Shown in pieces: positions 51,076 through 60,445 of a stretch of DNA of 64,000 nucleotides. The notes under the pieces are model-generated. The model was not told the origin of the DNA, made no database searches, and worked only from the letters and a program-made list of their open reading frames with translations. Numbering within the stretch: the stretch's first letter is position 1; each line of letters opens with the position of its first letter. Origin of the DNA: Erythrobacter sp. YJ-T3-07 (GTDB taxonomy: Bacteria > Pseudomonadota > Alphaproteobacteria > Sphingomonadales > Sphingomonadaceae); assembly GCF_015999305.1 (NCBI RefSeq), contig NZ_JAEAGP010000001.1, positions 2,232,001 to 2,296,000 of the forward strand. Direction: 5' to 3'. The position numbers and the translations under genes were made by a program.

Positions 51076-52556
51076 CACCACCGCTCCGGCGTAGCGCTAA
51101 ATCCGCTGCGCTGCTCGATCGCGAGCCCGGCGTTGAGCACGCCCTGCTCGTCGAAGGCCTTACCGATGATCTGGAGGCCCAGCGGCAGGCCGTCGTCGTT
51201 GAGCATTGCGGGCACGCTCATCGCGGGCAGGCCTGCGAGCGAGGCGGGCACGGCGAACACGTCGTTGAGGTACATTGCCAGCGGATCGCCGTCGAAGCCG
51301 CCCAGCGGGAAGGCCGCGTTGGGGGTTGTGGGCGCGAGGATCAGATCGCACTGGCCCCATGCCTTCTCGAAGTCCTGCGCCACCAGCGTGCGGATCTTCT
51401 GCGCCTGCGTGTAATAGGCGTCGTAGAAGCCGGCGCTGAGCACATAGGTGCCGATCAGGATGCGACGCTTGACCTCATCGCCAAAGCCCGCCGCGCGGGT
51501 CGCAGCGTACATGTCCTGCAGGCCAGCCCCTTCGGGCAGGTCGCGCAGGCCGTAGCGCACGCCGTCATAGCGCGCGAGGTTGGAGGAGGCTTCCGCCGGG
51601 GCGATGATGTAATAGGCGGGCAGCGCGTATTTGGTGTGCGGCAGCGAGATATCGACGATCTCCGCCCCCGCATCGCGCAGCCATTCCTTGCCCCGTTCCC
51701 AGCTGTCGAGGATCGCCTGGTCGGTCCCCTCCATGCGGTATTCGCGGGGGATGCCGACCTTCTTGCCGGTGAGATCGGGATTCAGACCCTTCTCCCACTC
51801 GGGCACGGGCATATCGAGCGAGGTCGAATCCTTCGGATCGAACCCGGCCATCGCCTCCAGCATGATCGCACAGTCGGTGACGTCGCGCGCCATCGGCCCC
51901 GCCTGGTCGAGGCTGGACGCGAAGGCGACGACGCCCCAGCGGCTGCAGCGCCCGTAGGTCGGCTTGATGCCGGTAATGCCGGTGACCGCCGCAGGCTGGC
52001 GGATCGAACCGCCGGTGTCGGTGCCGGTGGCAGCAGGCGCGAGCCGCGCGGCGACGGCGGTGGAGGAGCCGCCCGAAGACCCGCCCGGGATCAGCGCGGC
52101 ATTGCTGCCCGCCTTCTTCCACGGGCTCAGCACGTTGCCGAAATAGCTCGTCTCGTTCGACGAACCCATCGCGAACTGGTCGAGGTTCAGCTTACCCAGC
52201 ATCCCCGCGCCCGCCTTCCACAGATTGGCCGACACGGTGCTTTCGTACTGCGGCACGAAGCCTTCGAGGATGTGGCTCGCGGCGGTGGTCTGCACGCCAT
52301 CGGTGCAGAACAGGTCCTTCATGCCGATCGGCACGCCGCCCATTTTGCCCAGCTCTTCGCCCTTGGCACGCTTGGCATCAACCGCGTCGGCAGCTTCGAG
52401 CGCCTTTTCAGGCGTTGCGACGATGAAGGCGTTGAGGTCCTTCGCAGCGGCGACATTGGCGTTGAAAGCTTCGGCCACTTCGCGCGCGGTGAAATCGCCA
52501 CCGGCGACCCCGTCGCGGATGGCTTTTACGCCGAGATTGGTAAGGTCTTCGCTCAT
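51072..52556 (-). CDS. gatA: aspartyl/glutamyl-tRNA amidotransferase subunit A
   Basis: GatA is the amidase that releases ammonia from glutamine. The 494-residue product has the Ser-cisSer-Lys triad regions: [11 protein letters not shown] (Lys), [35 protein letters not shown] (both Ser). The remainder matches amidase-signature proteins in length. It lies 128 nt downstream of gatC, the gap holding a REP-like pair, and overlaps the 50-codon ORF by 4 nt. Confidence 0.97.
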   Translation of the reverse strand: MSEDLTNLGVKAIRDGVAGGDFTAREVAEAFNANVAAAKDLNAFIVATPEKALEAADAVDAKRAKGEELGKMGGVPIGMKDLFCTDGVQTTAASHILEGFVPQYESTVSANLWKAGAGMLGKLNLDQFAMGSSNETSYFGNVLSPWKKAGSNAALIPGGSSGGSSTAVAARLAPAATGTDTGGSIRQPAAVTGITGIKPTYGRCSRWGVVAFASSLDQAGPMARDVTDCAIMLEAMAGFDPKDSTSLDMPVPEWEKGLNPDLTGKKVGIPREYRMEGTDQAILDSWERGKEWLRDAGAEIVDISLPHTKYALPAYYIIAPAEASSNLARYDGVRYGLRDLPEGAGLQDMYAATRAAGFGDEVKRRILIGTYVLSAGFYDAYYTQAQKIRTLVAQDFEKAWGQCDLILAPTTPNAAFPLGGFDGDPLAMYLNDVFAVPASLAGLPAMSVPAMLNDDGLPLGLQIIGKAFDEQGVLNAGLAIEQRSGFSATPERWW

Positions 52557-52564
52557 TTAATATC

Positions 52565-52667
52565 CGTTCGTCCTGAGCCTGTCGAAGGGCGAACCCATCG
52601 GTCCAGGCCATGCCCGCGCTTCGGAGTCGGAGACGGCGTTATGCGCCGCAGGCTCAGCACGAGCGGG
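52565..52667. repeat. inverted pair of REP-like elements in the gatC-gatA gap
   Basis: The first copy contains GTTCGTCCTGAGCCTGTCG (from 52566) and continues to GAAGGGCGAAC. A partial second copy lies in opposite orientation at 52649-52667, as CAGGCTCAGCACGAGCGGG. It matches the complement of the first at 16 of 19 positions. The core GTTCGTCCTGAGC.TGTCGAAGG is, from memory, widespread between genes in sphingomonads. The pair could fold into a long stem separating gatC from gatA in the mRNA. Confidence 0.65.
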
Positions 52668-52684
52668 AATTTCCGAGACCGAGA

Positions 52685-52987
52685 CTACTCGATCACCTTG
52701 GGCACGCCGAAAAATCCGTGCTCGGCTGCGGGCGCGTTGGCGAGCACATCCTCGCGCCGCCCACCGGCGGTCAGCGGATCGGCATCGACCACGTCGTCGC
52801 GCAGCCGCATGGCTTGCGGGATCACGGCGGTCATCGGCTCGACTTGCGAGGTATCGACCTCGCCCAGCTGCTCGACCCAGCCCAGGATATTGTTGAGTTC
52901 GGGGACCATGCGATCGAGCTCCGCGTCATCCATCCGGATGCGCGCGAGGCTGGCGATCTTGGCCACTTCTTCGCGGGTGATTGACAT
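52685..52987 (-). CDS. gatC: aspartyl/glutamyl-tRNA amidotransferase subunit C
   Basis: GatC is the small clamp that stabilises GatA on GatB. The start at 52987 ([17 protein letters not shown]) is the family N-terminus and gives 100 residues; the in-frame start at 53023 would add 12. It ends with the usual [24 protein letters not shown]. It leads the gatC-gatA-(50-codon ORF)-gatB series and follows the membrane protein by 45 nt. Confidence 0.95.
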   Translation of the reverse strand: MSITREEVAKIASLARIRMDDAELDRMVPELNNILGWVEQLGEVDTSQVEPMTAVIPQAMRLRDDVVDADPLTAGGRREDVLANAPAAEHGFFGVPKVIE

Positions 52988-53032
52988 GGGTTGAGCGTTA
53001 GCCGCGCCGCACCGCAGCATCAAGCGGGCAGA

Positions 53033-54772
53033 TTACTTGAAAGGCTGGCTAGCGGGCTTGCCGTCCACGAATATCTGCTGCCCTTCGAAAGGCCGAAGTT
53101 CGATGTTGCCGTCATACTCGACAGGGCCATTCAGCCCCTCGTACTCATGAACAAGCTTCCCATCGTACACACGTTGAGTTTCGGCCTTGGCACTTCCAGA
53201 TGCGACCCAAAGAAGGTGCGGGTTTTCAGCATATTCGGCCTTGGTCATCAGCGCGATTAGCACGCCTTCGGGTGACGCTCGAAGCGTCTCCACCCTGCAT
53301 CCTTCACGGCACAGAATAATCTCGTCGCGCAAGAACGCGCGGACGGCGCGAGCGGTCGCATCATCAAGACCGGAGAGATCGGCTTTTTCCGAAATTTCTT
53401 CGCGCTCGGAAAGGGTCGTTGAACCGTACGGCTTCGATTCCAGCTGCAACGTATTTTGTGCCAGCTCCGCAACATGAGTCCTTTCGCTTTCCGCGAGCCG
53501 CGCCAGCGCCTCGCGCCCCGGCTCGCCGAAGTCCCAGCGCAAGGCCGAGAAATCGAACTCGTCCACCGAGATCGCGCCACTCTTCAGCCGCGCGAGCTGG
53601 TCGCTAGTCGAGATCGCGCCGAAATTGAGGACCGGCAGCGCTAGGAACAGCGCGAACAGAGCCGTCGCCAGCCCCAGCTTCAGGTTCGACGCCCGCAACC
53701 GGTCGCGCCAGCTCCCCCGCGCACCCACCAGCGCGTCGACGAAATAGGCGAGCCCGAAGGCGACCGCGACGATCAGCGAACACACCGCCCACAGCCGTTC
53801 GGGCGAAAGGCCGTGCTGGTCGATCCGCACGCCGGTGGAGATCGCGGCGAACACCGTCAGCGGCAGGATACCGAGCGCGAGGGCATAGCCCGACCATTTG
53901 AGCACCGGCCCACCGACCATGTCCGTATCCCGATCGCGCAGGACCGCATTGGCGAGCACGTAGGCCCCGATCGCGATGGAAAGCAGCACCGGGGTCGCGC
54001 TGTCGGTGGCGTTCCAGAGCACGCTCGGCCCCGAGACGACCACCGCGCCGAGGAACACGGCGATGGCCACTGCGAGCGGGAGTGCGAGGATGGAAAGCAC
54101 CAGCAGCACCACCGATTGCAGCGTGCCGATAATCTTCAGCTGGTTGCGCAGCGTGCCCAGCCCCGCGCCCAGCGTCAGCCCGGCATAGGTCGCGGTGAAC
54201 CAGTCCTGCTGCACCAGATCGCGCAGGGGAATGCCCACCAGATCGAACAGCGATGCGAGCAGCCAGATCAGCAGCCAGGCGATCAGGAAGAACGCGACCG
54301 CACCCGCGCCGGTGATGGCGTCGGTCCACACGAAATAGTGGATGTCCCTGTAATCGGTCCGCATCCGGCGATGGAGGAAATCGGCCTGGAGCAGCGGCAC
54401 CGCCAGCAGGCAGGCGAACACCCCGGCGGCGATGGCATAGCCGCCATCGGCGATATCATTGCCCGCGCCGACCGCACGCCAGGTCAGCCCGCCGACGATC
54501 AGGCCGGTGACGAGAGAGAAGATCGCAGGGGCGAGGTATCGCCCACGCTCGGCAGTGAAGACGAAGGCTCCACACGCGAAGGCGATGAACGCGGCCCCCG
54601 CCACGCGCGGGCCGCTGTCGTTCGCATGGTGGAGCAGGAGATGGATGGCGAGGCCTGCCACGCCGAGCAGGCCTGCAAACAGCCAGGGGCGCAGGTGCCA
54701 CAGCGATTCGGCCCGGTTGCGGGCGGTGGCGGGCTCAGCCTCGCCACCATCCATCGTCTCGCTGTCACCCAT
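53033..54772 (-). CDS. polytopic membrane protein, probably DUF4153 type
   Basis: The start at 54772 (MGDSETMDGG) follows GGGGGAG with 6-nt spacing and gives 579 residues; in-frame starts slightly upstream are possible. About a dozen hydrophobic helices fill residues 30-390, with the loop RRMRTDYRDIHYFVWTDAITGAGAVAFFLIAWLL that I associate, without certainty, with DUF4153. The last 180 residues are hydrophilic (LARLKSGAISVDEFDFSALRWDFG ...) and probably periplasmic. The function is unknown. It precedes gatC. Confidence 0.75.
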   Translation of the reverse strand: MGDSETMDGGEAEPATARNRAESLWHLRPWLFAGLLGVAGLAIHLLLHHANDSGPRVAGAAFIAFACGAFVFTAERGRYLAPAIFSLVTGLIVGGLTWRAVGAGNDIADGGYAIAAGVFACLLAVPLLQADFLHRRMRTDYRDIHYFVWTDAITGAGAVAFFLIAWLLIWLLASLFDLVGIPLRDLVQQDWFTATYAGLTLGAGLGTLRNQLKIIGTLQSVVLLVLSILALPLAVAIAVFLGAVVVSGPSVLWNATDSATPVLLSIAIGAYVLANAVLRDRDTDMVGGPVLKWSGYALALGILPLTVFAAISTGVRIDQHGLSPERLWAVCSLIVAVAFGLAYFVDALVGARGSWRDRLRASNLKLGLATALFALFLALPVLNFGAISTSDQLARLKSGAISVDEFDFSALRWDFGEPGREALARLAESERTHVAELAQNTLQLESKPYGSTTLSEREEISEKADLSGLDDATARAVRAFLRDEIILCREGCRVETLRASPEGVLIALMTKAEYAENPHLLWVASGSAKAETQRVYDGKLVHEYEGLNGPVEYDGNIELRPFEGQQIFVDGKPASQPFK

Positions 54773-54811
54773 CGTCCGCTCCCCCATCAAGGAGCGGCGT
54801 CTATACGCGCC

Positions 54812-55420
54812 TTATTGCGGCGGGGCAGCCCCTTCCGGCATCGGCGCGGCGTCGGCCGGCGGCAGGTCGCCCGGGGCCACGCCCGGCATCGCGCCCTGCT
54901 GCTGCATCAGTGCGGTAATCATCGCCACGCGGCGGTCGAATTCCTCCCGGCTCATGAAATCGATCAGTTCGACGTCGAAGGTCAGATCGGCATTGGGCGG
55001 GATCGGCGCGCCGGCGGGCGGCTCTGCGCCGTAGCCCTGGTCGGCCGGGATATGCAGTTCGTACTTGCCGCCCTTCTGCATCTGCTTCGCGCCTTCGGTG
55101 AAGCCGGGGATCATGTTGCCCAGCGGCAGCGGGTTGCCTTCGGGGAAGATGCCCTGTGCCTGCGGCGGCAGCGGCAGCGGGCGCGATTCGTCGAACACGG
55201 TGCCATCGTCGAGGCGGCCGACATAGTTCACGAAAATCACGTCGTCATCGCTCGGGCTGGGGCCGGTACCCGGCTGGACCACGGTCAGCTCGACACCCTT
55301 TGGCGAAAGGCTCCACGCGAGCAGCACCGCCAGGGCGACTGCGACGATGACGCCGATCCACAGCTTGGCGAGCGAGCCCTTCGCAATCGGGCGGAGGGGG
55401 ACGCGCGTAATTTCTGTCAT
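54812..55420 (-). CDS. FKBP-type peptidyl-prolyl isomerase, membrane-anchored
   Basis: The 202-residue product has an N-terminal signal anchor (about 19-38) and an FKBP domain: DVIFVNYVGRLDDGTVFDESRPLPLP, IPGFTEGAKQMQKGGKYELHIPADQGYGAEPPAGAPIPPNADLTFDVELIDF. It would speed proline isomerisation in exported proteins. The C-terminal 40 residues are Met/Pro/Ala-rich. It lies downstream of rpsU with a 162-nt gap and 39 nt upstream of the membrane protein. Confidence 0.92.
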   Translation of the reverse strand: MTEITRVPLRPIAKGSLAKLWIGVIVAVALAVLLAWSLSPKGVELTVVQPGTGPSPSDDDVIFVNYVGRLDDGTVFDESRPLPLPPQAQGIFPEGNPLPLGNMIPGFTEGAKQMQKGGKYELHIPADQGYGAEPPAGAPIPPNADLTFDVELIDFMSREEFDRRVAMITALMQQQGAMPGVAPGDLPPADAAPMPEGAAPPQ

Positions 55421-55582
55421 CTGGTCGGATCCTGGAAGGCTGTTTGAAGCAATACTGGATGAATGGCGCGCACAAACGCCAAACGGCTCGCGCCCATCTG
55501 GCGCAAGCCGTTCACCAGTTCAAGGCTGGGCGTTCAATGCTGTGGGCGGGCACGCTGCACGGATGCAGAGCACCCACCGGGC

Positions 55583-55786
55583 CTAACGGCCGTCGCGCTC
55601 TGCGCGCTTGCGCTCAAGCTTGCGAGCGCGGCGAACGGCGGCAGCCTTTTCACGGGCGCGCTTTTCGCTCGGCTTCTCGTAGTGGCGGCGCAGCTTCATC
55701 TCGCGATAGACGCCTTCACGCTGCAGCTTCTTCTTGAGTGCCCGCAGCGCTTGGTCGACATTGTTATCGCGAACGATGATTTGCAT
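55583..55786 (-). CDS. rpsU: 30S ribosomal protein S21
   Basis: S21 is a small, very basic protein of the 30S platform involved in initiation. The 67-residue product has the expected start [25 protein letters not shown] and ends with Arg/Lys-rich helices. It is typical of alphaproteobacterial S21. It is divergent from crcB. Confidence 0.96.
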   Translation of the reverse strand: MQIIVRDNNVDQALRALKKKLQREGVYREMKLRRHYEKPSEKRAREKAAAVRRARKLERKRAERDGR

Positions 55787-56010
55787 AAAAAGAAACGCCC
55801 TTCAGTTCATAGCCCTGCGATTCGCGCCGAAGCACGAAAAGCCCGGAATTGTCACATGGAAGAGGCCGGCAACGCCGAAGCGGCCAGCTTCAATGGGCGC
55901 TACATAGCCAAAATGGGCCCCTCGCGCAAGCATCTGCGCGTTTCATTTGCGCTGCCATGCGCGTGCCCGCTTGGCGCGGGGCTCGCGCAAAGATAGGGTT
56001 GTATGCGAAA

Positions 56011-56421
56011 ATGACCAGTCTTTCCCCCATCACGGCCTCTTTATGCGTCGCATTCGGCGGCGGAATGGGCGCGCTGCTGCGCTACCAGCTGGGCCGCGCA
56101 ATGACCGCGCTGCTCTCGATCCAGCCGGTCGGTGGCTTCCCCTGGCCGACTTTTGCTGCCAATGGCATCGGCGGGCTCGGCATGGGGCTGCTGGTCGGGT
56201 GCCTCGCACGCGGACTGGGCGGCGATTTCGAAGAGCCTGCCCGGCTGATGCTGGGCGTCGGCCTGCTCGGCGGGTTCACCACCTTTTCCTCCTTCAGCCT
56301 GGAAACCTGGCTGCTGATCGAGGACGGCCAACTGGGCGTCGCGCTGCTATACATCGCTGCCTCGGTCGTCCTGTCGATCGCCGCGCTGGTTTGCGGCCTC
56401 ACCATCACACGAGTGTTCTGA
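56011..56421 (+). CDS. crcB: fluoride efflux channel CrcB (Fluc)
   Basis: CrcB forms dual-topology dimeric fluoride channels that protect the cytoplasm. The start at 56011 (MTSLSPITASLCVAFGGGMGALLRYQLG) gives 136 residues; the longer open frame upstream lacks family sequence. Hallmarks are GGGMGALLRYQLGRA, FPWPTFAANGIGGLGMG (usually GTLxVN; here FAANG) and GGFTTFSSFSLET. Four helices are predicted. It lies 3 nt upstream of rluC. No fluoride riboswitch motif was found upstream. Confidence 0.93.
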   Translation: MTSLSPITASLCVAFGGGMGALLRYQLGRAMTALLSIQPVGGFPWPTFAANGIGGLGMGLLVGCLARGLGGDFEEPARLMLGVGLLGGFTTFSSFSLETWLLIEDGQLGVALLYIAASVVLSIAALVCGLTITRVF

Positions 56422-56424
56422 TCA

Positions 56425-57597
56425 ATGCCGGAAAATGAAAAACGCCCCGAAAAGGGAGAGGTCCGGCAATATACCGTGGCCGAGGATGACGAGGGCGTGC
56501 GGCTGGACCGCTGGTTCAAGCGTCACCTGCCCGAAGTCGGCTTCGCAACCGTCGCGCGCTGGGCGCGGACCGGGCAAATCCGGGTCGACGGCGCGCGGGC
56601 AAAGCCCGACGACCGGCTCACCAAGGGCCAAGTCCTGCGTATTCCGCCGGGCAATCCGGCGCGCGCGAAGGCCCCGCCCCGCCGCCGCGAGCTGACCGAG
56701 GACCAGAAGGCGCAGGCACGCGCGATGGTGATCAAGGAGACGCCGAACGCGATCGTGCTGAACAAGCCTCCCGGCCTTGCGACGCAGGGCGGCAGCAAGA
56801 CCTTCAGCCATGTCGACGGGCTTCTCGACGCCTTCGTCGAGGGTGACGGCCCCCGCCCTCGCCTCGTCCACCGGCTCGACAAGGATACCTCGGGCGTCCT
56901 GCTGATCGCGCGCACGCCGGGCAGCGCGGCGGCATTCAGCAAGCGGTTCGCAGGTCGCAGCGCCAAGAAGGTGTACTGGGCGCTGGTGGTCGGCGTGCCC
57001 GAACAGCATGTCGGCGAGATCGACGCGCCGCTCGCCAAGCAGCCGGGTACCGGCGGCGAGAAGATGCATGTCGACACGGAAGGCGGACAACCGGCCAAGA
57101 CCCGCTACCGCGTGGTCGAGCGTGCGGGCAACCGCGCCGCATGGCTCGAACTCGAACCGCTCACCGGGCGCACCCACCAGCTGCGTGTGCATTGCGCGGC
57201 AATGGGCCACCCGATCGTGGGCGACGGCAAGTATGGCGGGCAGGAAGCCTTCCTGACCGGCAGCGTCAGCCGCAAGATGCACCTGCATGCACGCCGCCTG
57301 ATCATCAGCCAGCCCGGCGGCGGCCAGCTGGACGTCACCGCCGAACTGCCCGAGCACTTCGCCGCGACGATGGAGCAGATGGGCTTCGACCTGTCGCTGA
57401 GCGATGCGCAGCCGCTGCGCGAAGAGGCCCCGCCCAAGACCAAGGCGGAAAAGAAGCAGGACGCGAAGCAGCACGCCAAGCAGTACCGCAAGGCGCGCCG
57501 GGGCGAGCGCCGCTCGCGCACCGTCTCCAAGGCCACCGCCAGCAGCAAGGCCCGCGCCAAGCCGAAACCGAAGGGCAAAGGTGGGGGCAAGCGCTGA
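56425..57597 (+). CDS. rluC: RluA-family pseudouridine synthase (RluC-like)
   Basis: This enzyme isomerises uridines in 23S rRNA. The 390-residue product has an S4 RNA-binding domain (VRLDRWFKRHLPEVGFATVARWARTGQIRVDG, about 25-60), the catalytic HRLDKDTSGVLLIA (Asp) and the RTHQLRVHCAAMGHPIVGDGKYGG motif. The last 75 residues form a Lys/Arg/Ala-rich low-complexity tail that is longer than in E. coli RluC and probably adds rRNA affinity. Its stop overlaps the next start (TGATG). Confidence 0.92.
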   Translation: MPENEKRPEKGEVRQYTVAEDDEGVRLDRWFKRHLPEVGFATVARWARTGQIRVDGARAKPDDRLTKGQVLRIPPGNPARAKAPPRRRELTEDQKAQARAMVIKETPNAIVLNKPPGLATQGGSKTFSHVDGLLDAFVEGDGPRPRLVHRLDKDTSGVLLIARTPGSAAAFSKRFAGRSAKKVYWALVVGVPEQHVGEIDAPLAKQPGTGGEKMHVDTEGGQPAKTRYRVVERAGNRAAWLELEPLTGRTHQLRVHCAAMGHPIVGDGKYGGQEAFLTGSVSRKMHLHARRLIISQPGGGQLDVTAELPEHFAATMEQMGFDLSLSDAQPLREEAPPKTKAEKKQDAKQHAKQYRKARRGERRSRTVSKATASSKARAKPKPKGKGGGKR

Positions 57598-58196
57598 TGC
57601 ACCCCAACCCGCTGTTCCGTTCCCATGATCGCCAGCTGTTCGAAACGCTGATCGACCAGATCGGCTTCGGGATGGTGTTCCTGACCACGCCCGACGGCCC
57701 GCGCGTGGCGCACACCCCGCTGCTGTCGACCGGAGACGGCGCGGTGCAGTTCCACCTCGCGCGCGGCAATGCGCTGACCCGTCATCTCGACGGAGCGACT
57801 GCGCTGATCACGCTGAACGGGCCGGACGCCTACGTCTCTCCCCGCTGGTATGCCAACCGCGACACGGTGCCGACGTGGGATTACGTCGCGCTGGAGCTGG
57901 AAGGCCGCGTGCGGCGGATGGAGGACGAGGGGCTGGAAGCCTTCCTCCACGCCGCGATCGCCAAGCACGAGGCGCGGATCGAGGGCGAGCCCTGGCGGGC
58001 GGAGGAATCGAGCGAGGCAACCTGGGGCGGGCTGTTCCGGGGCATCGCCGGATTCGAGATGGAAGTGCAGGCCTGGCGCCTCACCCTCAAGCTGTCGCAG
58101 AAGAGGAGCCCTGAAGAACGCGCGCGGATTGCCGAGGGTCAGGAAACCGCCGGTCGGCCCGCCCTCGCCGCGCTGATGCGGAGCCTCGGCGCATGA
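57597..58196 (+). CDS. FMN-binding negative transcriptional regulator, PaiB-like
   Basis: The 199-residue product, starting at the ATG that overlaps the rluC stop, matches the PaiB group of flavin-binding split-barrel proteins: MHPNPLFRSHDRQLFETLIDQIGFGMVF, HTPLL, HLARGNALTRHLDG, GPDAYVSPRWYANRDTVPTWDYVALELEGRV. In Bacillus PaiB affects protease and sporulation genes; here the role is unknown. It overlaps the HAD gene by 4 nt (ATGA), inside a compact operon. Confidence 0.9.
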   Translation: MHPNPLFRSHDRQLFETLIDQIGFGMVFLTTPDGPRVAHTPLLSTGDGAVQFHLARGNALTRHLDGATALITLNGPDAYVSPRWYANRDTVPTWDYVALELEGRVRRMEDEGLEAFLHAAIAKHEARIEGEPWRAEESSEATWGGLFRGIAGFEMEVQAWRLTLKLSQKRSPEERARIAEGQETAGRPALAALMRSLGA

Positions 58197-58852
58197 GCGT
58201 GCGGCTCGCGGTGTTCGATTGCGACGGCACGCTGGTCGACGGACAGGCGGCGGTATGCGATTCGATGGAGGTTGCTTTTGCTGAGGTCGGCCTGCCGCAG
58301 CCGGATCGCAACGCGGTACGGCGGATCGTCGGCCTCAGCCTGCTGCAGGCGGTGCGCCAGCTGGTCCCCGAGGCGGAGCACGAAACGACGCTGGAAGTGG
58401 TCGAGGCCTACAAGGCCAGCTTTCGCGCCACGCGGGAAAGCGGCGCCCTGCGCGAGCCCCTCTATCCCGGCATCCGCGAGACGCTGCACGCCTTGCGCGA
58501 TGCGGGCTGGAGCCTTGCCGTGGCAACCGGCAAATCGGATCGCGGGCTGATCGCCACCCTCGCCGCCAACGACCTGTCCGACCTGTTCGAAAGCCTGCAG
58601 ACCGCCGATCGCCACCCGTCCAAGCCGCATCCCGCAATGCTTGAGGCAGCGCTGATCGAATGCGGTGCGCAGGCGAGCGATGCGGTGATGATCGGCGACA
58701 CCTCCTTCGATATCGACATGGCGAAATGCGCAGGCGTGGCGCCGATCGGCGTCGCCTGGGGCTACCACGAGCCTGCCGAGCTGCTGCGCGCCGGCGCGGT
58801 CTCGGTGGCCAATGCGCCCAAGCAGCTGACGGAGTTGATCCTTGCCCGATAG
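58193..58852 (+). CDS. HAD-superfamily phosphatase, phosphoglycolate phosphatase-like
   Basis: The 219-residue product has HAD motif I VFDCDGTLVD (nucleophile D9, acid D11), motif II VATGKSD, motif III Lys (HPSKPHPAML) and motif IV MIGDTSFDIDMA. A small alpha-helical cap follows motif I. It would dephosphorylate a small metabolite; the substrate cannot be assigned. It overlaps the next gene by 11 nt. Confidence 0.9.
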   Translation: MSVRLAVFDCDGTLVDGQAAVCDSMEVAFAEVGLPQPDRNAVRRIVGLSLLQAVRQLVPEAEHETTLEVVEAYKASFRATRESGALREPLYPGIRETLHALRDAGWSLAVATGKSDRGLIATLAANDLSDLFESLQTADRHPSKPHPAMLEAALIECGAQASDAVMIGDTSFDIDMAKCAGVAPIGVAWGYHEPAELLRAGAVSVANAPKQLTELILAR

Positions 58853-59084
58853 TGCCCCCGAACATGCGCCCGACCACGCCGACGAGGAACGCGCCGCGCG
58901 CCGGTACTGGCTGCTGCAATTCATCCGCCTTGCGGGCATCTTCGTCACGTTCACCGGCGCGATGATGGTCGCGGACCGGATCGAGGGCGGCGCATTCGGG
59001 CCGATCCTGTTCGTCGCCGGGCCGATCCTGTTCTTCATCGTGCCCGTCCTGCTCGCCAAGCACTGGAAGCGGCAGAACCCGTGA
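58842..59084 (+). CDS. small two-helix membrane protein
   Basis: The 80-residue product uses a TTG start at 58842 inside the end of the HAD gene. Two hydrophobic helices (about 28-45 and 52-70) follow an acidic N-terminus (PDSAPEHAPDHADEERAARRYWLLQ), and the end is basic (KHWKRQNP). I know no function. Its stop overlaps the GTG of the ATP12-like gene (GTGA), so it lies in a chain of coupled genes and may be linked to ATP synthase assembly. Confidence 0.75.
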   Translation: MPDSAPEHAPDHADEERAARRYWLLQFIRLAGIFVTFTGAMMVADRIEGGAFGPILFVAGPILFFIVPVLLAKHWKRQNP

Positions 59085-59782
59085 AGCGTTTCTGGAAAGA
59101 GGCGACGCTGCGCGCAGTCGATGGCGGCTGGCAGGTCTGGCTGGACGAACGCGCGGTAAAGACGCGCGGCGGTGCGCCGCAGGTGGTGCCCACCCGCGCG
59201 CTGGGCGAAGTGCTGCGCGCCGAATGGGCCGAGATGGGCGAGGAATTTGCCCCGGAAGACCTGCCGCTACGCGATCTGGCCGATCGCGCGATCGACACCG
59301 CACGCGCCGCGCCCGAACCGATCATCACCCGCCTGCTCGGCTTCGCCGATGGCGACACGCTGTGTTACCGGGCGGAGCCTGACGAGGCGATCGCGCACCG
59401 GCAGGCCGAGGTGTGGGAGCCGATCGTCGGGAGGATCGAGGCCGATCTGGGCATCCGGCTGACCCGCATCCACGGCATCCTCCACCGCCCTCAGGCAGAG
59501 CAGAGCCTTGCTGCGATCCGCAGTCGTCTCGAAACGGAAAACGCCTTCGCGCTGGTCGGTCTGGACATCGCCGCATCGCTCGCCGCGTCGCTGTGCGTCG
59601 CGCTCGCCGGGCTGGACGAGGATGCCGATGCGCAGGCGCTATGGGGTGCAGCGAACCTGGAGCAGGACTGGCAGGCCGAGCGCTGGGGTTTCGACCAAGA
59701 GGCACTGGAGCGCCGCAATGAGCGCGAAGCCGAGTTCACTAAGGCGCTGGCCTTCGCGCGCGCCGCCCGTGCAGCAGACTAG
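59081..59782 (+). CDS. ATP12-family chaperone for F1-ATPase assembly
   Basis: ATP12 binds the F1 alpha subunit before assembly in mitochondria and alphaproteobacteria. The 233-residue product begins MKRFWKEATLRAVDGGWQVWLDERAVKTRGG and has PLRDLADRAIDTA, DTLCYRAEPDEAIAHRQAEVWEPI and the ending ERWGFDQEALERRNEREAEFTKALAFA, all typical. The GTG start overlaps the upstream stop. It is the last gene of the crcB-rluC run and is convergent with the Mla lipoprotein gene. Confidence 0.93.
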   Translation: MKRFWKEATLRAVDGGWQVWLDERAVKTRGGAPQVVPTRALGEVLRAEWAEMGEEFAPEDLPLRDLADRAIDTARAAPEPIITRLLGFADGDTLCYRAEPDEAIAHRQAEVWEPIVGRIEADLGIRLTRIHGILHRPQAEQSLAAIRSRLETENAFALVGLDIAASLAASLCVALAGLDEDADAQALWGAANLEQDWQAERWGFDQEALERRNEREAEFTKALAFARAARAAD

Positions 59783-59831
59783 GCGCCCTCCCCTGTCACA
59801 ATAGCGTGGGTGCCTGCGGGTAGTCTGTACC

Positions 59832-60440
59832 CTAGCGGCCGATCCAGTCGGCCACGTCGATCGCGACCTGGTTGGCCGCATCGTTCAGAGCAATGCCGAC
59901 CGGGCCGGCCTCTGCGGCAATGCCGGGCACGCGCGCAGTGAAGCGCCGGGTCTGCAGTTTTCCGCCATTCTCGCGGATCGCGTCGTAGGTGACCACGACC
60001 GAGCCACTGCCTGCATCATAGCCGAATTCGCGCAGCGTACCGCGCAGCACGCTTTCCGACGCGGCGCGGCTCTCGACATCGTCCAGCACCAGCCGCCCGG
60101 TCCGCTCGCGAATCGTGGTGACGAGCAGGTTCTGGAACAGCTTGCTGGGCCGGTCGACCCACACCGCATCCTTCAGATAGGCGATGGTCGAGGGATCGAC
60201 CTGCACCGGCACACGGGTGACGGACAGGCTGCCCGGCACTTCCGGCTGGCGCACGGTCAGCACGCCGCTCGCCTCCCCGCCCGGCCCGGCGCCCGCGGCG
60301 ATCTGGACCGACGGCGTCAAGGTGAGCAGCGCGGGCGGCGGATCTTCACCAAAGCTGATGCAGCCGCCCAGCGCGAGCGTGGCGGTGGCCAGGATCGAAA
60401 GGCGCAGGCTGGCCATGCGAGGCATGCGGGTTGCGGGCAC
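59832..60440 (-). CDS. ABC-type transport auxiliary lipoprotein (PqiC/MlaD-associated)
   Basis: The start is taken as the GTG at 60440, which lies 10 nt after GGAGG; a TTG at 60449 and ATGs at 60425 and 60416 are alternatives. The lipobox is LGGC (SILATATLALGGCIS). The mature domain matches the ABC-type transport auxiliary lipoprotein group (ALLTLTPSVQI ... YLKDAVWVDRPSKLFQNLLVTTIRERTGRLVLDD). It probably links the MCE-protein bridge to the outer membrane. It directly follows mlaD. Confidence 0.88.
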   Translation of the reverse strand: MPATRMPRMASLRLSILATATLALGGCISFGEDPPPALLTLTPSVQIAAGAGPGGEASGVLTVRQPEVPGSLSVTRVPVQVDPSTIAYLKDAVWVDRPSKLFQNLLVTTIRERTGRLVLDDVESRAASESVLRGTLREFGYDAGSGSVVVTYDAIRENGGKLQTRRFTARVPGIAAEAGPVGIALNDAANQVAIDVADWIGR

Positions 60441-60445
60441 GTCGA

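Noticed and set aside
55850..56010. Fluoride riboswitch ahead of crcB
   Set aside because: I looked for the conserved GGNGAUGG...CUGAUGACUCCUA-type pattern and did not find it; crcB genes often lack it in this group.
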